A DNA stretch of 64,000 nt, from positions 62,001 to 126,000 of the forward strand of contig NZ_JAIVFS010000004.1 in the NCBI RefSeq assembly GCF_020829645.1, given 5' to 3'. How positions within the stretch are numbered: position 1 is the stretch's first letter; each line of letters starts with the position of its first letter. Shown here one piece after another: positions 21,538 to 31,136 of the stretch. Source of the stretch: Nostoc mirabile CHAB5784. GTDB taxonomy: Bacteria; Cyanobacteriota; Cyanobacteriia; Cyanobacteriales; Nostocaceae. Under the pieces are notes generated by a model. It saw only the letters and a program-made list of their open reading frames with translations. It was not told where the DNA came from and ran no database searches. A program made the translations under genes and the position numbers.

Positions 21538-22338
21538 GTGAGACGTGATGCGATTTTTTATGCAATTTTTAAGCGTGTTCCAGGATTGTTTTTCGAGTTA
21601 GTAGAACAGCCACCAGCCGAAGCTAGTAACTATCGCTTTGAATCAGTTGAAGTTAAAGAACCAACCTTTCGGATTGATGGGGTATTTTTACCTCCACCGG
21701 ATGCAACATCTCAGATGATCTTTTTTGCTGAGGTACAATTCCAAAGAGATGAGTTACTGTATCATCGGTTTTTCTCCGAATCCATGCTGTATATGTATCG
21801 TAACCCGTCACTTTACGATGACTGGTATGGGGTAATTATTTTACAGTCTCGCAGCTTGGAACCGGAAAACACTACTATTCACAGATCGCTACTGAACAGT
21901 TCCCAAGTACAACGGATTTATTTAGATGAGTTAGGTAGTCCTGATGAGCAAAAATTAGGTATCAGTTTGATGCAGTTGACTATTGCCTCAGAGACTCAAA
22001 TGGTGCAAGAAGCGAAACGTTTAATTGAGCGGGTGCAACAAGAACAGATAACTGTTTTAGCTAAGGAGGAGATAATAGATGTAATTACAACGATTGCAGT
22101 TTATAAATTTGCCAACTTAAGTCGTGAAGAGGTAGAGGCTATGTTAGGAGTTAAGTTAGAAGAAACTAGGGTTTATCAAGAAGCTAAACAAGAGGGACGA
22201 GAAGAGGGACGAAAAGAAGGACGAGAAGAAGTAAAACTTGAACTTGTACCTCAGTTTTTAGCTCGTGGTATGTCGATGGAAGAGGTTGCCCAATTACTTA
22301 ATTTAACCATCGAACAAGTAAGGCTTGCAGCTGAGTAA
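21538..22338 (+). CDS. Rpn-family / DUF2887 PD-(D/E)XK nuclease-like protein
   Basis: 266 residues. MRRDAIFYAIFKRVPGLFFEL, FRIDGVFLPPP and FFAEVQFQRDELLYHRF are typical of the DUF2887 branch of Rpn recombination-promoting nucleases; D in RIDG and E-x-Q in AEVQ are the nuclease core residues. The C-terminus has the usual charged repeat (QEGREEGRKEGREE) followed by GMSMEEVAQLLNLTIEQV. These genes are abundant and mobile in cyanobacteria. It separates the SrfC-like and SrfB-like genes, which suggests later insertion. Confidence 0.85.
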   Translation: MRRDAIFYAIFKRVPGLFFELVEQPPAEASNYRFESVEVKEPTFRIDGVFLPPPDATSQMIFFAEVQFQRDELLYHRFFSESMLYMYRNPSLYDDWYGVIILQSRSLEPENTTIHRSLLNSSQVQRIYLDELGSPDEQKLGISLMQLTIASETQMVQEAKRLIERVQQEQITVLAKEEIIDVITTIAVYKFANLSREEVEAMLGVKLEETRVYQEAKQEGREEGRKEGREEVKLELVPQFLARGMSMEEVAQLLNLTIEQVRLAAE

Positions 22339-22352
22339 TCACAAAAATTACT

Positions 22353-22658
22353 GGTTATAAATTTGCCAACTTAAGTCGTGAAGAGGTAGAGGCGATGTTT
22401 GAAATTAAGTTACAAGAAACTAGGGTTTATCGAGAAGCTAAAGAAGAAGGACGACAAGAAGGACTAAAACAAGGAATACAACAAGGACTACAGCGAGGAC
22501 TACAACAAGGACTACAACAAGCAAAACTTGAACTTATACCTCGGTTCTTAGATTATGGTATTTCGATAGAAGAGGTTGCGAGGTTACTTCATTTAACTAT
22601 CGAAGAAGTCGAACAAGTAAGACTTGCAAATGAGCAAGAATCTTCAACATCAACTTAG
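22353..22658 (+). pseudogene. Duplicated 3' end of the Rpn-like gene
   Basis: From about 22353 the DNA repeats the tail of the preceding gene (TTATAAATTTGCCAACTTAA and onward). An 87-codon frame from 22395 encodes a diverged copy: LQETRVYREAKEEGRQEGLK, an expanded QGLQ repeat (QQGLQRGLQQGLQQ) and GISIEEVARLLHLTIEEV. The nuclease domain is absent. It is a partial tandem duplication, possibly a reservoir for exchange of the C-terminal region. Confidence 0.8.
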
Positions 22659-22876
22659 TAACTGCCGTAATTTTCATAGCGATCGCCTAGTTTGGGCTAC
22701 GCCTACGCCCTTTCATATAAAAGCATAGCCCAACCTAGATATCGTGCCAAATAAAAAAGCCAGTGCTAAAGAGAATCAGTGGTACAAGACCAAAGATTCT
22801 CTAAATTTGTAATTTTATGATACAACATTACAGTTTTTAGCCAGGTATAAAACAAACAACAGAAAGTGATACTATA

Positions 22877-25852
22877 ATGAACCCTTTTCAACTCAACAAA
22901 TATAGCGATCAAGAACCAAGCGAAAAACAACAAAAAAGATTTCCTGGATGGTTTGCTTTAGATTTTGGTACATCGAATTCCACAGTTACACTCTTCGATC
23001 CAATTGAAGTACCGATCGCAGAAATTCTACCCAAAGAACAAGAGATGCGGTTGCGCGATCGCTTATCACAATGGCTAAGTTCTCCCGCCTCAGTGGCTTT
23101 ACCAGATGTCAGTGCTGATGATTGGGAAAAGTTTATCGCAGAAATTAGCAGAAACCTGGATATAGAACCCAGCCGATTGAGTGAAGTCTTTGAAAGTGAC
23201 AATAAAGAGCGATTTTTAGAAGCAATTCGCCAAATTGAACTTTCTTTAGGAAACAGCGAGAGATTCCGCCGTGCTGTCAGCAAAAAACTTTACCAAATCT
23301 ATCATGAGGTGTTCCGCGTCCCTACCCTAGAGTCGCAAAATCTGATTCCAGTTGTGCTGGATATCGATCGCCGCGATACGGAAATTCCCAGCGAGTCGGA
23401 AATTTCGCAGTTAAGCGACTTAAAACTGCGGATGGGTAGGGAAGCTAGAGATAACCGAAAAAAAGCGATCGCTCAAGGTACAAGCGGTTCTTTAAAGGAA
23501 ATTATCAGCAGATTTCACCATTCACCCAAACGCTATTTTGGTCAGGAGCGGTTGTTTCCAGTTATTTTGGATGGTGAAGAAGAAATAATTACCGCTAACC
23601 AACTGATCCAATCTGCTTGGGCGCATTTAATCGAGTTAACTGAAGATTACCGCCAACGCGCACAACGCAGGTTTTCAGAGGGAGATTTTTTAACAGCAGT
23701 TGTCACCTACCCTACTGTCGCCCCACCAGTTGTTCGCAAGGAAGTTAAGGAATTAGTTGAGCAGTTGGGGATCGACGATGTACAAACTGCTTATGATGAA
23801 GCCGTTTCTGTGGCGATATTCTTTTTATGGCGAGAATTTGGTGGTAATCTCAACATTGGCATCGAGTCATTCAAAACTCGTTGTCACCAAGCAGGAAACA
23901 AATGGTCACAAAATGTTCTCGTTTTGGATATTGGCGGGGGAACCACAGATTTAGCTTTAATTGAACTGACTTTAGAAGATAAAACCCCTACCTTTGCCGA
24001 TTATGAAGACCGAGGTTTAGGAGGACGTTACTATAAACTTACTCCCAAACTATTAGGTTCATCTGGTCATTTACAGTTAGGTGGTGAATTAATTACACTG
24101 CGAATTTTTAGATTATTGAAAGTTGCGATCGCAGATTTTTTATTGACAGCAGTAACAACAGGTGATCTTGAAAGCGAAAAGCTAGAAGATTTAATTAACT
24201 CTGAGTTAAACGAACGCTTTTTAGAACAAGGCAAATTCAAAACTGGCAGTCTTTTAAAATGTCTAGATAAAGAGAATCCAGAAGGCGATATTGCTTACAA
24301 AGATGCCCTAGATACTGCCGAGAAAGTATTACCCACCCGTTGGCAACAAGCACCCCAACGCCTGCAATCATTTTATATCCTTTGGGATCATGCGGAAGCA
24401 GCTAAACTTAAACTTGGGCAAAAGCCACCAGCAGATAATTCTCTATTAACCTTCACACTTTCTGAACAGCAAATTTCCGAACTGCTCACCCAAAGCGCCG
24501 TTAAATTACAAGTCAAAGATCCAAATAGCATCTGCGTTACCCTAGATAACCAGCAATTTGAACGAGCCGCCGCTTCTGGAATTAAAGAAGCGATCGGTAT
24601 TGCCAAAGGATTAATGGAAAGTCGCTTGCGTCCCGATGATATCACCAAAGATTCTTGGAATTCCCAAAAAGTTGATTGGTTAATTTTATCTGGAAAAACT
24701 TGTAATTTAGACGTAGTGCAGCGCCAAATCTACCAAGAATTTAGTAAGTCTCCATATTTTGTGTGGAATCCAGAACGAATTACCTTTGTGCTGGAATTTA
24801 CCAAATTAGCCACCTCCGCCGGTGCTTGCTATGCCGAGAAACTGCGAAGATTAAGATTCGATCCAGAAGAGTCAAAAAGCTTGCTGCGTAAGGGAGCCAA
24901 CCAGCTAGAAATTGATGTCAAAAACCTGTTTTATTATTTGCCCTGCAACTTCAAACGCAAAACTCAAAGTAACGATTTACTCACCATATTCAAAGCCGGA
25001 CAAGAACTCTATCAACTCGCGCCTTGGGAAACTGTCGCCAAGGTTCGTACTGTATGGCAAGGAATCCAATTAACTAATATTATTTACCGTCAAGACTACG
25101 AGGATGGAGATTTACGACTATGGGGTAGCTTCGACGGCAAAAACCTCATGAATAAACTGGAAATGCAAGAAGCAGAGTTTCTGAAAAAAATTAAAGTCCA
25201 GTTTGAAATTGACCAAACCCTTGAGTTTAACGTCTTGCTTTGTCAGGGAAATCCCCATTATTTAATTGACATTCCTGGCATTGATTTAGAATCGGTAGTT
25301 TCAGAAACTTCAGCCCTATTTGCTGATGGCAAATTGAACTGGAATATTGCTGTGGAAGGCTTCAATAAAGATTTAAATGATGGTGATATTGCCGTCAATG
25401 TTATTGAGTCCGCAACTGTTGATCAACCAGATGCCTATCATCTTGTCTTTGAAGTGGGAAATGATGGTAGTAAATTGTTCCAAAAATTTCACTATCTGCG
25501 CGATGGCGCGACGCAACCAGGAATTGGGTTAATTAGTAATCCCTTACCACCATTCCCGCAAACTGGCCAACACACCTTCTATGTTTATCAAACAGATGCG
25601 GAAACCAACAGTAAAAAATGGATAAGAATTGGCGCACTCAGCAAACCAGATGTGACAACAGATTACCCTTGCCAATATCGGGTAACTCTTGATGATCAAG
25701 GCATTCTACGGATGCACGCCGGGGAAGTCCCTTACTGGACATCAAACAGTCAAGAATGCCTCAAACAAGAGGGATGCGTTTATCTTGCTGAATTAGAATT
25801 GCAGCCCAACGAAGTTGATAAAGAACGCGATCCATTTTGCGGCATACATTAA
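22877..25852 (+). CDS. SrfB-like Hsp70/actin-fold ATPase
   Basis: 991 residues. Phosphate-1 loop WFALDFGTSNSTVTLFDP near residue 30 and phosphate-2 loop NVLVLDIGGGTTDLALIEL near residue 350 are those of the Hsp70/actin superfamily, and SGKTCNLDVVQRQI near 615 is in the adenosine region. The length and the long inserts fit SrfB-like proteins. The C-terminal 250 residues are beta-rich. It starts 218 bases after the duplicated Rpn tail and belongs functionally with the GTPase at 18945 and the helical protein at 26027. An ATPase working with the GTPase partner is the likely role. Confidence 0.82.
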   Translation: MNPFQLNKYSDQEPSEKQQKRFPGWFALDFGTSNSTVTLFDPIEVPIAEILPKEQEMRLRDRLSQWLSSPASVALPDVSADDWEKFIAEISRNLDIEPSRLSEVFESDNKERFLEAIRQIELSLGNSERFRRAVSKKLYQIYHEVFRVPTLESQNLIPVVLDIDRRDTEIPSESEISQLSDLKLRMGREARDNRKKAIAQGTSGSLKEIISRFHHSPKRYFGQERLFPVILDGEEEIITANQLIQSAWAHLIELTEDYRQRAQRRFSEGDFLTAVVTYPTVAPPVVRKEVKELVEQLGIDDVQTAYDEAVSVAIFFLWREFGGNLNIGIESFKTRCHQAGNKWSQNVLVLDIGGGTTDLALIELTLEDKTPTFADYEDRGLGGRYYKLTPKLLGSSGHLQLGGELITLRIFRLLKVAIADFLLTAVTTGDLESEKLEDLINSELNERFLEQGKFKTGSLLKCLDKENPEGDIAYKDALDTAEKVLPTRWQQAPQRLQSFYILWDHAEAAKLKLGQKPPADNSLLTFTLSEQQISELLTQSAVKLQVKDPNSICVTLDNQQFERAAASGIKEAIGIAKGLMESRLRPDDITKDSWNSQKVDWLILSGKTCNLDVVQRQIYQEFSKSPYFVWNPERITFVLEFTKLATSAGACYAEKLRRLRFDPEESKSLLRKGANQLEIDVKNLFYYLPCNFKRKTQSNDLLTIFKAGQELYQLAPWETVAKVRTVWQGIQLTNIIYRQDYEDGDLRLWGSFDGKNLMNKLEMQEAEFLKKIKVQFEIDQTLEFNVLLCQGNPHYLIDIPGIDLESVVSETSALFADGKLNWNIAVEGFNKDLNDGDIAVNVIESATVDQPDAYHLVFEVGNDGSKLFQKFHYLRDGATQPGIGLISNPLPPFPQTGQHTFYVYQTDAETNSKKWIRIGALSKPDVTTDYPCQYRVTLDDQGILRMHAGEVPYWTSNSQECLKQEGCVYLAELELQPNEVDKERDPFCGIH

Positions 25853-25861
25853 CTCTTGCAT

Positions 25862-25975
25862 TAAACCTCTGCGTTCCTCTGCGTTGAAAAAATTAAGATT
25901 TTTAAACGCATAGGCGCTTCGCCTTCCCGCAGGGTAGGGGCGCGGAGTAAACGCAAAGGGGCGCAGAGGTTTGCC
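25862..25975. repeat. Palindromic intergenic repeat
   Basis: AAACCTCTGCG at the left pairs with CGCAGAGGTTT at the right, and the centre carries the GGCGCTTCGCCTTCCCGCAGG repeat unit also found at about 15505-15530. It lies between the SrfB-like gene and its helical neighbour. Confidence 0.7.
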
Positions 25976-26026
25976 AAATTTAATTCGCTACGAATCACAT
26001 ACAAGTAATATTTGGAGGTGAGATTC

Positions 26027-27118
26027 ATGCAGCACTTGCGTCAATTATTAGAGATAGAAAACTCAGAGTTAGCCCAGTTACTGCGGTTTAGTTTGTATGG
26101 GCTAGAAGCTACTTTAAATCAGGCTCGCACAGAATTACCATTAGATCCAGGATCTAAAATATGCGATGAGGTGCTGCAAGAACTTCATAACCTGTTGGAA
26201 CCTTCACCTCCACAGCAAAATACTGGTTGGGAAGATGCACCAGATGATTTAAAACTAAGTCACTTGCGGGAAGCTTTTAATTCTGACTCAGAACTTAATT
26301 ATTATCTGGGTAATTCCCAACTGCAAAGCACAACGGACACTGATTTGTGGAATGAGATTCAACGCAAACTGCTGCGAGTCCCAGAGGATTTGGCTGCAAC
26401 TTGGCGATCGCGCACCTTAGATTTAGCCCAAGAAGTTGGTGCGATCGCAGATAATTCTAATCTCTTTCAACTTCCCTTTATCCGTGATGAAATTATCTAC
26501 CCTGGTCTTAGTGGTACTGTTCAAACTCAGGGATTATGCTTATATCAACAAGCACTTTCAAATCCATTAGTTACTCAAGGTAATGCATCCGATTTACCAG
26601 CGGCATTCCTATTTTTATATATGAATTTTATCGAAATAGACCCGGATTTACATCACGCTTTAAAGAGCGTTTTTAGCTTCGATGTCATTTCCTTACACTC
26701 CAAACCAGAACAGCGCGATCAATATATTGATGCTTTAAGCGATCGCTTCCAACGCACCGAAAAAGCAGAGAAAAACACTGATCCCTTATTAATTCTCCGT
26801 GCCTGGATTGACATGGACGAGGCTATACATTCCCTAGTATTCGTACCACCTGCTGAACGCTATTCTTGGTGGGGAAAGCTACAACATGAATCACGGCGTA
26901 TCCTGAAGAAAGTTGCTGATGAAGCTATTAATGCAGGTAATGAAGTGCGAATTCGCCAATTATCGGGACTTTATGCAGATATCTGTGCTTTATCCAAGGA
27001 TGACTTACAACTAGACTGTGGTGGTATTCCTGGCGAAGTCTTAACTTGTCTTCGAGTATATGCGCGAATTAATCAAGAAGAATCTCCAGGTCGTGTAATA
27101 TTTCGCTCATCACGCTAG
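26027..27118 (+). CDS. Helical protein of the SrfABC-like set
   Basis: 363 residues from the ATG preceded by TTTGGAGGTGA; a longer in-frame start at 26012 is less well placed. Almost entirely helical, acidic and soluble (MQHLRQLLEIENSELAQLLR, then ALSDRFQRTEKAEKNTDP and RILKKVADEAINAGNE). I do not recognise a family. By position, third in a run after the GTPase and the Hsp70-like ATPase, it may fill the place of SrfA in the set. A 16-bp hairpin follows it. Confidence 0.72.
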   Translation: MQHLRQLLEIENSELAQLLRFSLYGLEATLNQARTELPLDPGSKICDEVLQELHNLLEPSPPQQNTGWEDAPDDLKLSHLREAFNSDSELNYYLGNSQLQSTTDTDLWNEIQRKLLRVPEDLAATWRSRTLDLAQEVGAIADNSNLFQLPFIRDEIIYPGLSGTVQTQGLCLYQQALSNPLVTQGNASDLPAAFLFLYMNFIEIDPDLHHALKSVFSFDVISLHSKPEQRDQYIDALSDRFQRTEKAEKNTDPLLILRAWIDMDEAIHSLVFVPPAERYSWWGKLQHESRRILKKVADEAINAGNEVRIRQLSGLYADICALSKDDLQLDCGGIPGEVLTCLRVYARINQEESPGRVIFRSSR

Positions 27119-27144
27119 CTGCTAGCAACTTTTCTAATTCTTGA

Positions 27145-27196
27145 GATTATCAGGCAAGGCAGACAATTTTACCAATCCCCGCCTTGCCTGATAATC
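27145..27196. terminator. Bidirectional hairpin terminator
   Basis: A perfect 16-bp stem GATTATCAGGCAAGGC / GCCTTGCCTGATAATC with a 20-base loop, between the convergent helical-protein gene and the high-light-inducible protein gene. Confidence 0.65.
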
Positions 27197-27220
27197 TAAT
27201 GAAGGTAAAAACGTTTAAAT

Positions 27221-27400
27221 CTAAAGGATGCCCCAGAAGTGTAAAATTCCTTGACCAGAAAATACTTCAAGCGCAACAGCAGATAAAAAACCAATCATTG
27301 CAAAACGACCGTTCCAGTTTTCGCTCTGAGGGGTGAAGCCCCAGCGTAAAGCATTAGGATCTTCTGAAACTGAAGGCGTAGTCTTCTTAACGTTTGCCAT
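27221..27400 (-). CDS. High-light-inducible protein (Hlip), one-helix chlorophyll-binding
   Basis: 59 residues, [15 protein letters not shown] then [19 protein letters not shown] and a GILHFWGIL tail. The ENxNGRxAMxGF motif is the chlorophyll-binding helix shared with plant light-harvesting proteins; Glu with the Arg and the Asn bind pigment. Hlips sit in the thylakoid membrane and protect photosystem assembly and chlorophyll biosynthesis under stress. The ATG is followed back by an A-run and a GGAG-like CGGAGT. A MITE (27526-27663) lies 125 bases upstream and may affect its promoter. Confidence 0.93.
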   Translation of the reverse strand: MANVKKTTPSVSEDPNALRWGFTPQSENWNGRFAMIGFLSAVALEVFSGQGILHFWGIL

Positions 27401-27525
27401 AAAAAAAACTCCGAGCTTTTATGTTGTAACAGTTATAACTGCCTGTAAAGTAATGTAACAGACTTTTACAAAAATGCAACATTTAATTGGCTCAAAAATA
27501 AAATTTATGTAGCTAGCTTATATTA

Positions 27526-27663
27526 CAATACGCTTGGGTTAAGGATAATCGTAGGTTGGGTGGAACTTAAGTGTTACCCAACAAACCCGCGTCGTAGGTT
27601 GGGTTTCGTTCCTCCACCCAACCTACGCAGTTTATGGTTTTTGGCGCTAACTGAACTGTATTG
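27526..27663. mobile_element. MITE copy 2, 138 bp, 10-bp target duplication
   Basis: Ends CAATACGCTTGGGTTAAGG and AACTGAACTGTATTG. GCTTATATTA occurs directly before (27516-27525) and after (27664-27673). The interior is a GTAGGTTGGGTGG...CCACCCAACCTAC palindrome rather than the GATCCCCC one of copy 1, so only the ends are conserved. Confidence 0.85.
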
Positions 27664-27792
27664 GCTTATATTAAGCATACGTAATTTTGTGTCAATATCC
27701 CGATGATGGTTAGGATTAAAAGGTTATGTGTTGTCAATAAACTAAGCTAGTATGACATCCATAATTACATATAGCAGCTGAGGTGTAGTGCG

Positions 27793-28086
27793 GTGAGTCG
27801 GGTTTTGAGCTTGGAATTAAGTGATGAAGTCTACGCGGCATTGCAGCAGCAAGCCGAGGTTGCAGGCGTATCTCTTGCAGAATTGGTAGCTACTTCCATA
27901 GAACAGCAGTATGGTTCTCCAAGACGTGAAAAGTCGCAAGCTGAAACAGAAAAAGAAGCCGCTCGCCAACGTTTCCGAAGTCATGCTGGAAGCATTAACC
28001 TGGGTTACGCTACAGCAGCAGACAATGAAAGTATTGATGCTGATTTAGTCAGAGCATACAGTGATACTTCTGAGGAAACAAATTGA
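27793..28086 (+). CDS. VapB-type antitoxin of a broken VapBC pair
   Basis: 97 residues from GTG. The N-terminus (SRVLSLELSDEVYAALQQQA, then GVSLAELVATSIEQQ) is a ribbon-helix-helix DNA-binding domain. The C-terminal half, charged and likely disordered, would wrap the toxin. Its TGA is followed at once by the GTG of the toxin frame, so the two are coupled. Such antitoxins repress their own promoter. Confidence 0.82.
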   Translation: MSRVLSLELSDEVYAALQQQAEVAGVSLAELVATSIEQQYGSPRREKSQAETEKEAARQRFRSHAGSINLGYATAADNESIDADLVRAYSDTSEETN

Positions 28087-28491
28087 GTGCTTCTACTTGA
28101 TACATCTGGGCTACTTTGCTATGTCCATAGTGGTGAACCAGAACATCAAAAAGCAGTTGAGTTTTTGGATAGTGTTAGTGGAAGTTTAACTCACAGCTAT
28201 GTTTTAGCATAGTTTATTGCACTAGCTCAGGTTCGTCGCTTTCCACGTACAGCAGCACTGCAATTTATTATTGATTTGTTAGAAAATCCAGATATCGAGA
28301 CTGTATGGATCAATGAATTGTTACATAGAGAAGCTGTTAAACTTCTAATGGCTCGGCAAGATAAAACTTACTCTTTATGCGACGCTGTTAGCTTTGTGTT
28401 GATGCGTCAGCGTAGTGTCACCGAGGCATTAACCACCGATCACCATTTTGAGCAGGAAGGCTTTCGACGTTTGTTATTACCCCAAGTGTGA
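28087..28491 (+). pseudogene. VapC-type PIN-domain toxin interrupted by an amber codon
   Basis: The frame from GTG 28087 gives VLLLDTSGLLCYVHSGEPEH and THSYVLA, then TAG (28210-28212), then FIALAQVRRFPRTAAL to the end. PIN active-site acids D5, D in SLCDAVSF and D in TTDHHFEQEGF are intact. In relatives the stopped position is the conserved Glu (LAE), so one G-to-T change removed a catalytic residue and truncated the ribonuclease. A 71-codon frame from 28276 covers only the C-terminal half. It would be functional only if the amber were read through. Confidence 0.85.
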
Positions 28492-28506
28492 CGATTTTTA
28501 CGAATT

Positions 28507-29352
28507 ATGCTCAAAAGTCCTCTACGATATCCTGGTGGTAAGTCGAAAGCAATAAATCAAATAGTTGAATATTTACCAGAGAGCTTTTCGGAATTCCGAG
28601 AACCTTTTGTGGGTGGTGGTTCTGTATTCATTTATTTAAGACAAAAATTTCCTGATATCAAAATTTGGATTAACGATTTAAACCGCGAACTATTCTTATT
28701 CTGGAAAGTTGCCCAATCGGATCTAGCTCAGTTAGTTAAAGAGATTCAGTATATTAAAGTTAAATATACAGATGGCAAATTACTCTTTGCAGAACTGACT
28801 AAGGTAGATATCAATAATTTATCTGATTTCCAAAGAGCCGTTCGCTTTTTTGTCCTTAACAGAATTACTTTTTCTGGAACTGTAGAATCAGGTGGTTTTT
28901 CGCAAGAAGCTTTTTATAAGCGTTTTACCGATTCTTCAATAGAACGATTAGAAAAGTTAGAAGATATTCTGTCAAACAATGTCAAAATTACTAATTTGGA
29001 TTACAGCCACCTATTAAAAGCAGAAGGAGAAGATGTATTTTTATTTTTAGATCCACCATATTTTAGTGCTACAAAATCAAAGCTATATGGTAAAGATGGT
29101 CACTTGCACACTTCTTTTGAACATCAGAGATTTGCTGAACTTTTGCAACAATGTCATCATCGCTGGCTAATTACCTACGACAACTCAACGCAAATTCTAG
29201 AAAATTTTCAATGGGCTAATATTTCAGAGTGGGAATTACAGTACGGCATGAATAACTACAAACAAAGTGGTGCAGCTAAAGGAAAAGAGCTATTCATTAC
29301 TAACTATGAAGTTCAACGGAATTTAGACAAAATCGCATCTTCTATTGTATAG
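28507..29352 (+). CDS. Dam-type (D12 class) DNA adenine methyltransferase
   Basis: 281 residues. LKSPLRYPGGKSKAINQI and FREPFVGGGSVFIYLRQ form the S-adenosylmethionine site, and FLFLDPPYFSATKSKLYG holds the DPPY catalytic motif of N6-adenine methylases. No restriction gene is adjacent, so it is a solitary methylase. Its last 40 bases overlap the convergent epimerase gene. Confidence 0.9.
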   Translation: MLKSPLRYPGGKSKAINQIVEYLPESFSEFREPFVGGGSVFIYLRQKFPDIKIWINDLNRELFLFWKVAQSDLAQLVKEIQYIKVKYTDGKLLFAELTKVDINNLSDFQRAVRFFVLNRITFSGTVESGGFSQEAFYKRFTDSSIERLEKLEDILSNNVKITNLDYSHLLKAEGEDVFLFLDPPYFSATKSKLYGKDGHLHTSFEHQRFAELLQQCHHRWLITYDNSTQILENFQWANISEWELQYGMNNYKQSGAAKGKELFITNYEVQRNLDKIASSIV

Positions 29353-30338
29353 TCCAGCAACCACGGTACTGCAAACTGCTGCGGTTCTTGAGGTGAATGA
29401 GTCCGTTGCCAATCAATGGTTCGCCGCAATGCTTCATCTAACGGCACAATTTCCTTATATCCCAACTCTTGACGGATGCGAGTTGAGTCTACAAACCAAT
29501 CTTGCTCTGTATTACCAGGCAATTTCAACTCTGATGGTAACTGGCTTTTGGGTACGATAACAACTTTACCCTGCCATTTTGCTATTTTCCCGACTCTGGT
29601 GATGCGTTGAGCTTCCGTAAGTGCTTCTACATCAGCGACATGATAAATGCGACCAGTTGCGCTTTCGTTTGTTGTTGCTAGTGCGATCGCATACGCTACA
29701 TTTTCTACATAGCCGTAAGAGCCACGCCATCGAGCGATATTGTCTTCCAAAACAATTGCAGGACGGTTATCATCCATCCGCTGAAGATAGGAATACAGGC
29801 GATGTCGGACATCTCTGGAACCATATACCATTGGCAGGCGTATAATCGTTCCGGGTAAGTTGGATGCCATCACTATCCGCTCCACCAGAATCTTTTCATA
29901 ATCAATTGGCACAGCGATCGGTCTAGAGGGCATTTCCTGGTATGGATAAAGTTGTTGGCGCAGGGGCGAATCTTCCGTAAGTGGTACAGGTACAACATCA
30001 GATTCCTTACCCCAAAGCACATCGTATGCACGATACACATCCATACTGCTGATTACAACAACACGCTGGGCAATATCCTCAAATGTGTTCGTTAGAGTTA
30101 GTGCATCTTGTTCGTTATAGGCAATCATATCTACCACAACTTGAGGCGAAAGCTGCCTAAACTTGCTTTTCATCTCCAAAAGATGGGAGCGATCGCCCAA
30201 AATTTCATGCACATCAGGTGGTAAGTTAGTTGTAGTTTTTCCCCGATGAAATACGCTCACTTCATGACCTATTGCAATCAGTTGACGGACTAGAGGAGGG
30301 CCAATAAAATTTGTACCACCAATGATGAGTATTTTCAT
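29313..30338 (-). CDS. NAD-dependent epimerase/dehydratase (extended SDR)
   Basis: 341 residues. MKILIIGGTNFIGPPLVRQL is the Rossmann dinucleotide loop, VVDMIAYNEQDALTL and VVISSMDVYRAYD follow the SDR pattern, and the active-site region has IDYEKILVERIV with Tyr and Lys closer than the classical YxxxK, as in CSP41/isoflavone-reductase-like epimerases. A sugar-nucleotide or RNA-binding CSP41-like role is possible; substrate unknown. It overlaps the methylase by 40 bases tail to tail. Confidence 0.82.
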   Translation of the reverse strand: MKILIIGGTNFIGPPLVRQLIAIGHEVSVFHRGKTTTNLPPDVHEILGDRSHLLEMKSKFRQLSPQVVVDMIAYNEQDALTLTNTFEDIAQRVVVISSMDVYRAYDVLWGKESDVVPVPLTEDSPLRQQLYPYQEMPSRPIAVPIDYEKILVERIVMASNLPGTIIRLPMVYGSRDVRHRLYSYLQRMDDNRPAIVLEDNIARWRGSYGYVENVAYAIALATTNESATGRIYHVADVEALTEAQRITRVGKIAKWQGKVVIVPKSQLPSELKLPGNTEQDWFVDSTRIRQELGYKEIVPLDEALRRTIDWQRTHSPQEPQQFAVPWLLDYTIEDAILSKFR

Positions 30339-30387
30339 TTTTGGTTTCCATCCATTACTGTTTGTCGATATGAGAGTGGTTTGTAGA

Positions 30388-30996
30388 TTAAATAGATGCA
30401 GATGTTTTCAAGATGATATTGTCAATTAAACCGTAAGCTTTTGCTTCTTCAGGACTCATGAAAAAGTCTCGTTCCGAGTCCAGTTCAATCTGCTCTGGCG
30501 ATTTACCTGTATTAGCAGCGAGTATTTTGTTCATTAATTGGCGGAAATACAAAATTTCTTTGGCTGCAATTTCAATATCAGATGCTTTTCCCTGAGCGCC
30601 TCCTAATGGTTGATGAATCATAATTCGAGCATTTGGTAGAGCATATCTTTTACCCTTAGTTCCAGCAGCAAGCAAGAATGATCCCATTGAAGCAGCAATA
30701 CCGATACAGACAGTACATACTTCTGAACGAATTTGATTCATAGCATCGTAAATAGCCATTCCTGCTGTCACCGATCCTCCAGGACTGTTAATATACAATG
30801 TGATATCTTGCTCTGGATCTTCAGCATCAAGAAATAGCATTTGTGCAACTACGAGGTTAGCTGTCTCGTCTGTAACTTCATTTCGCAAAAATATAATTCG
30901 TTCTGCAAGTAAGCGTGAATAAATATCTAATGCTCGTTCCCCTCTTTCTGATTGTTGAATAATCATTGGGATGCTGAGTTGAATTTGAGAATTCAT
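30388..30996 (-). CDS. clpP: ATP-dependent Clp protease proteolytic subunit
   Basis: 202 residues from the ATG preceded by TTTTGGAGATAT. Catalytic Ser in [14 protein letters not shown], His in [11 protein letters not shown], Asp in [39 protein letters not shown] is the family signature. It degrades unfolded proteins as a double heptameric ring with ClpC/ClpX. Cyanobacteria carry several clpP paralogues; this one is alone, without clpX, so which paralogue it is cannot be told. Confidence 0.95.
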   Translation of the reverse strand: MNSQIQLSIPMIIQQSERGERALDIYSRLLAERIIFLRNEVTDETANLVVAQMLFLDAEDPEQDITLYINSPGGSVTAGMAIYDAMNQIRSEVCTVCIGIAASMGSFLLAAGTKGKRYALPNARIMIHQPLGGAQGKASDIEIAAKEILYFRQLMNKILAANTGKSPEQIELDSERDFFMSPEEAKAYGLIDNIILKTSASI

Positions 30997-31052
30997 ATTT
31001 GATATCTCCAAAAAAGATAAAATATTAATTAATTTAGGACTTACGTACAAGA

Positions 31053-31121
31053 GATCCCCCAACCCCCTTAAAAAGGGGGCTTTTAGGATTCCCCCCTTTT
31101 TAAGGGGGGTTAGGGGGGATC
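31053..31121. repeat. GATCCCCC palindromic repeat
   Basis: GATCCCCCAACCCCCTTAAA at the left pairs with the TTTAAGGGGGGTTAGGGGGG-type right arm. Related copies lie inside the MITE at 6194-6327 and at about 60298-60382. Upstream of clpP, it would form a strong hairpin if transcribed. Confidence 0.75.
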
Positions 31122-31136
31122 TATGTTTGGTGGTTT

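Noticed and set aside
28276..28491. A separate 71-codon gene
   Set aside because: It is the C-terminal half of the VapC frame after the amber codon.
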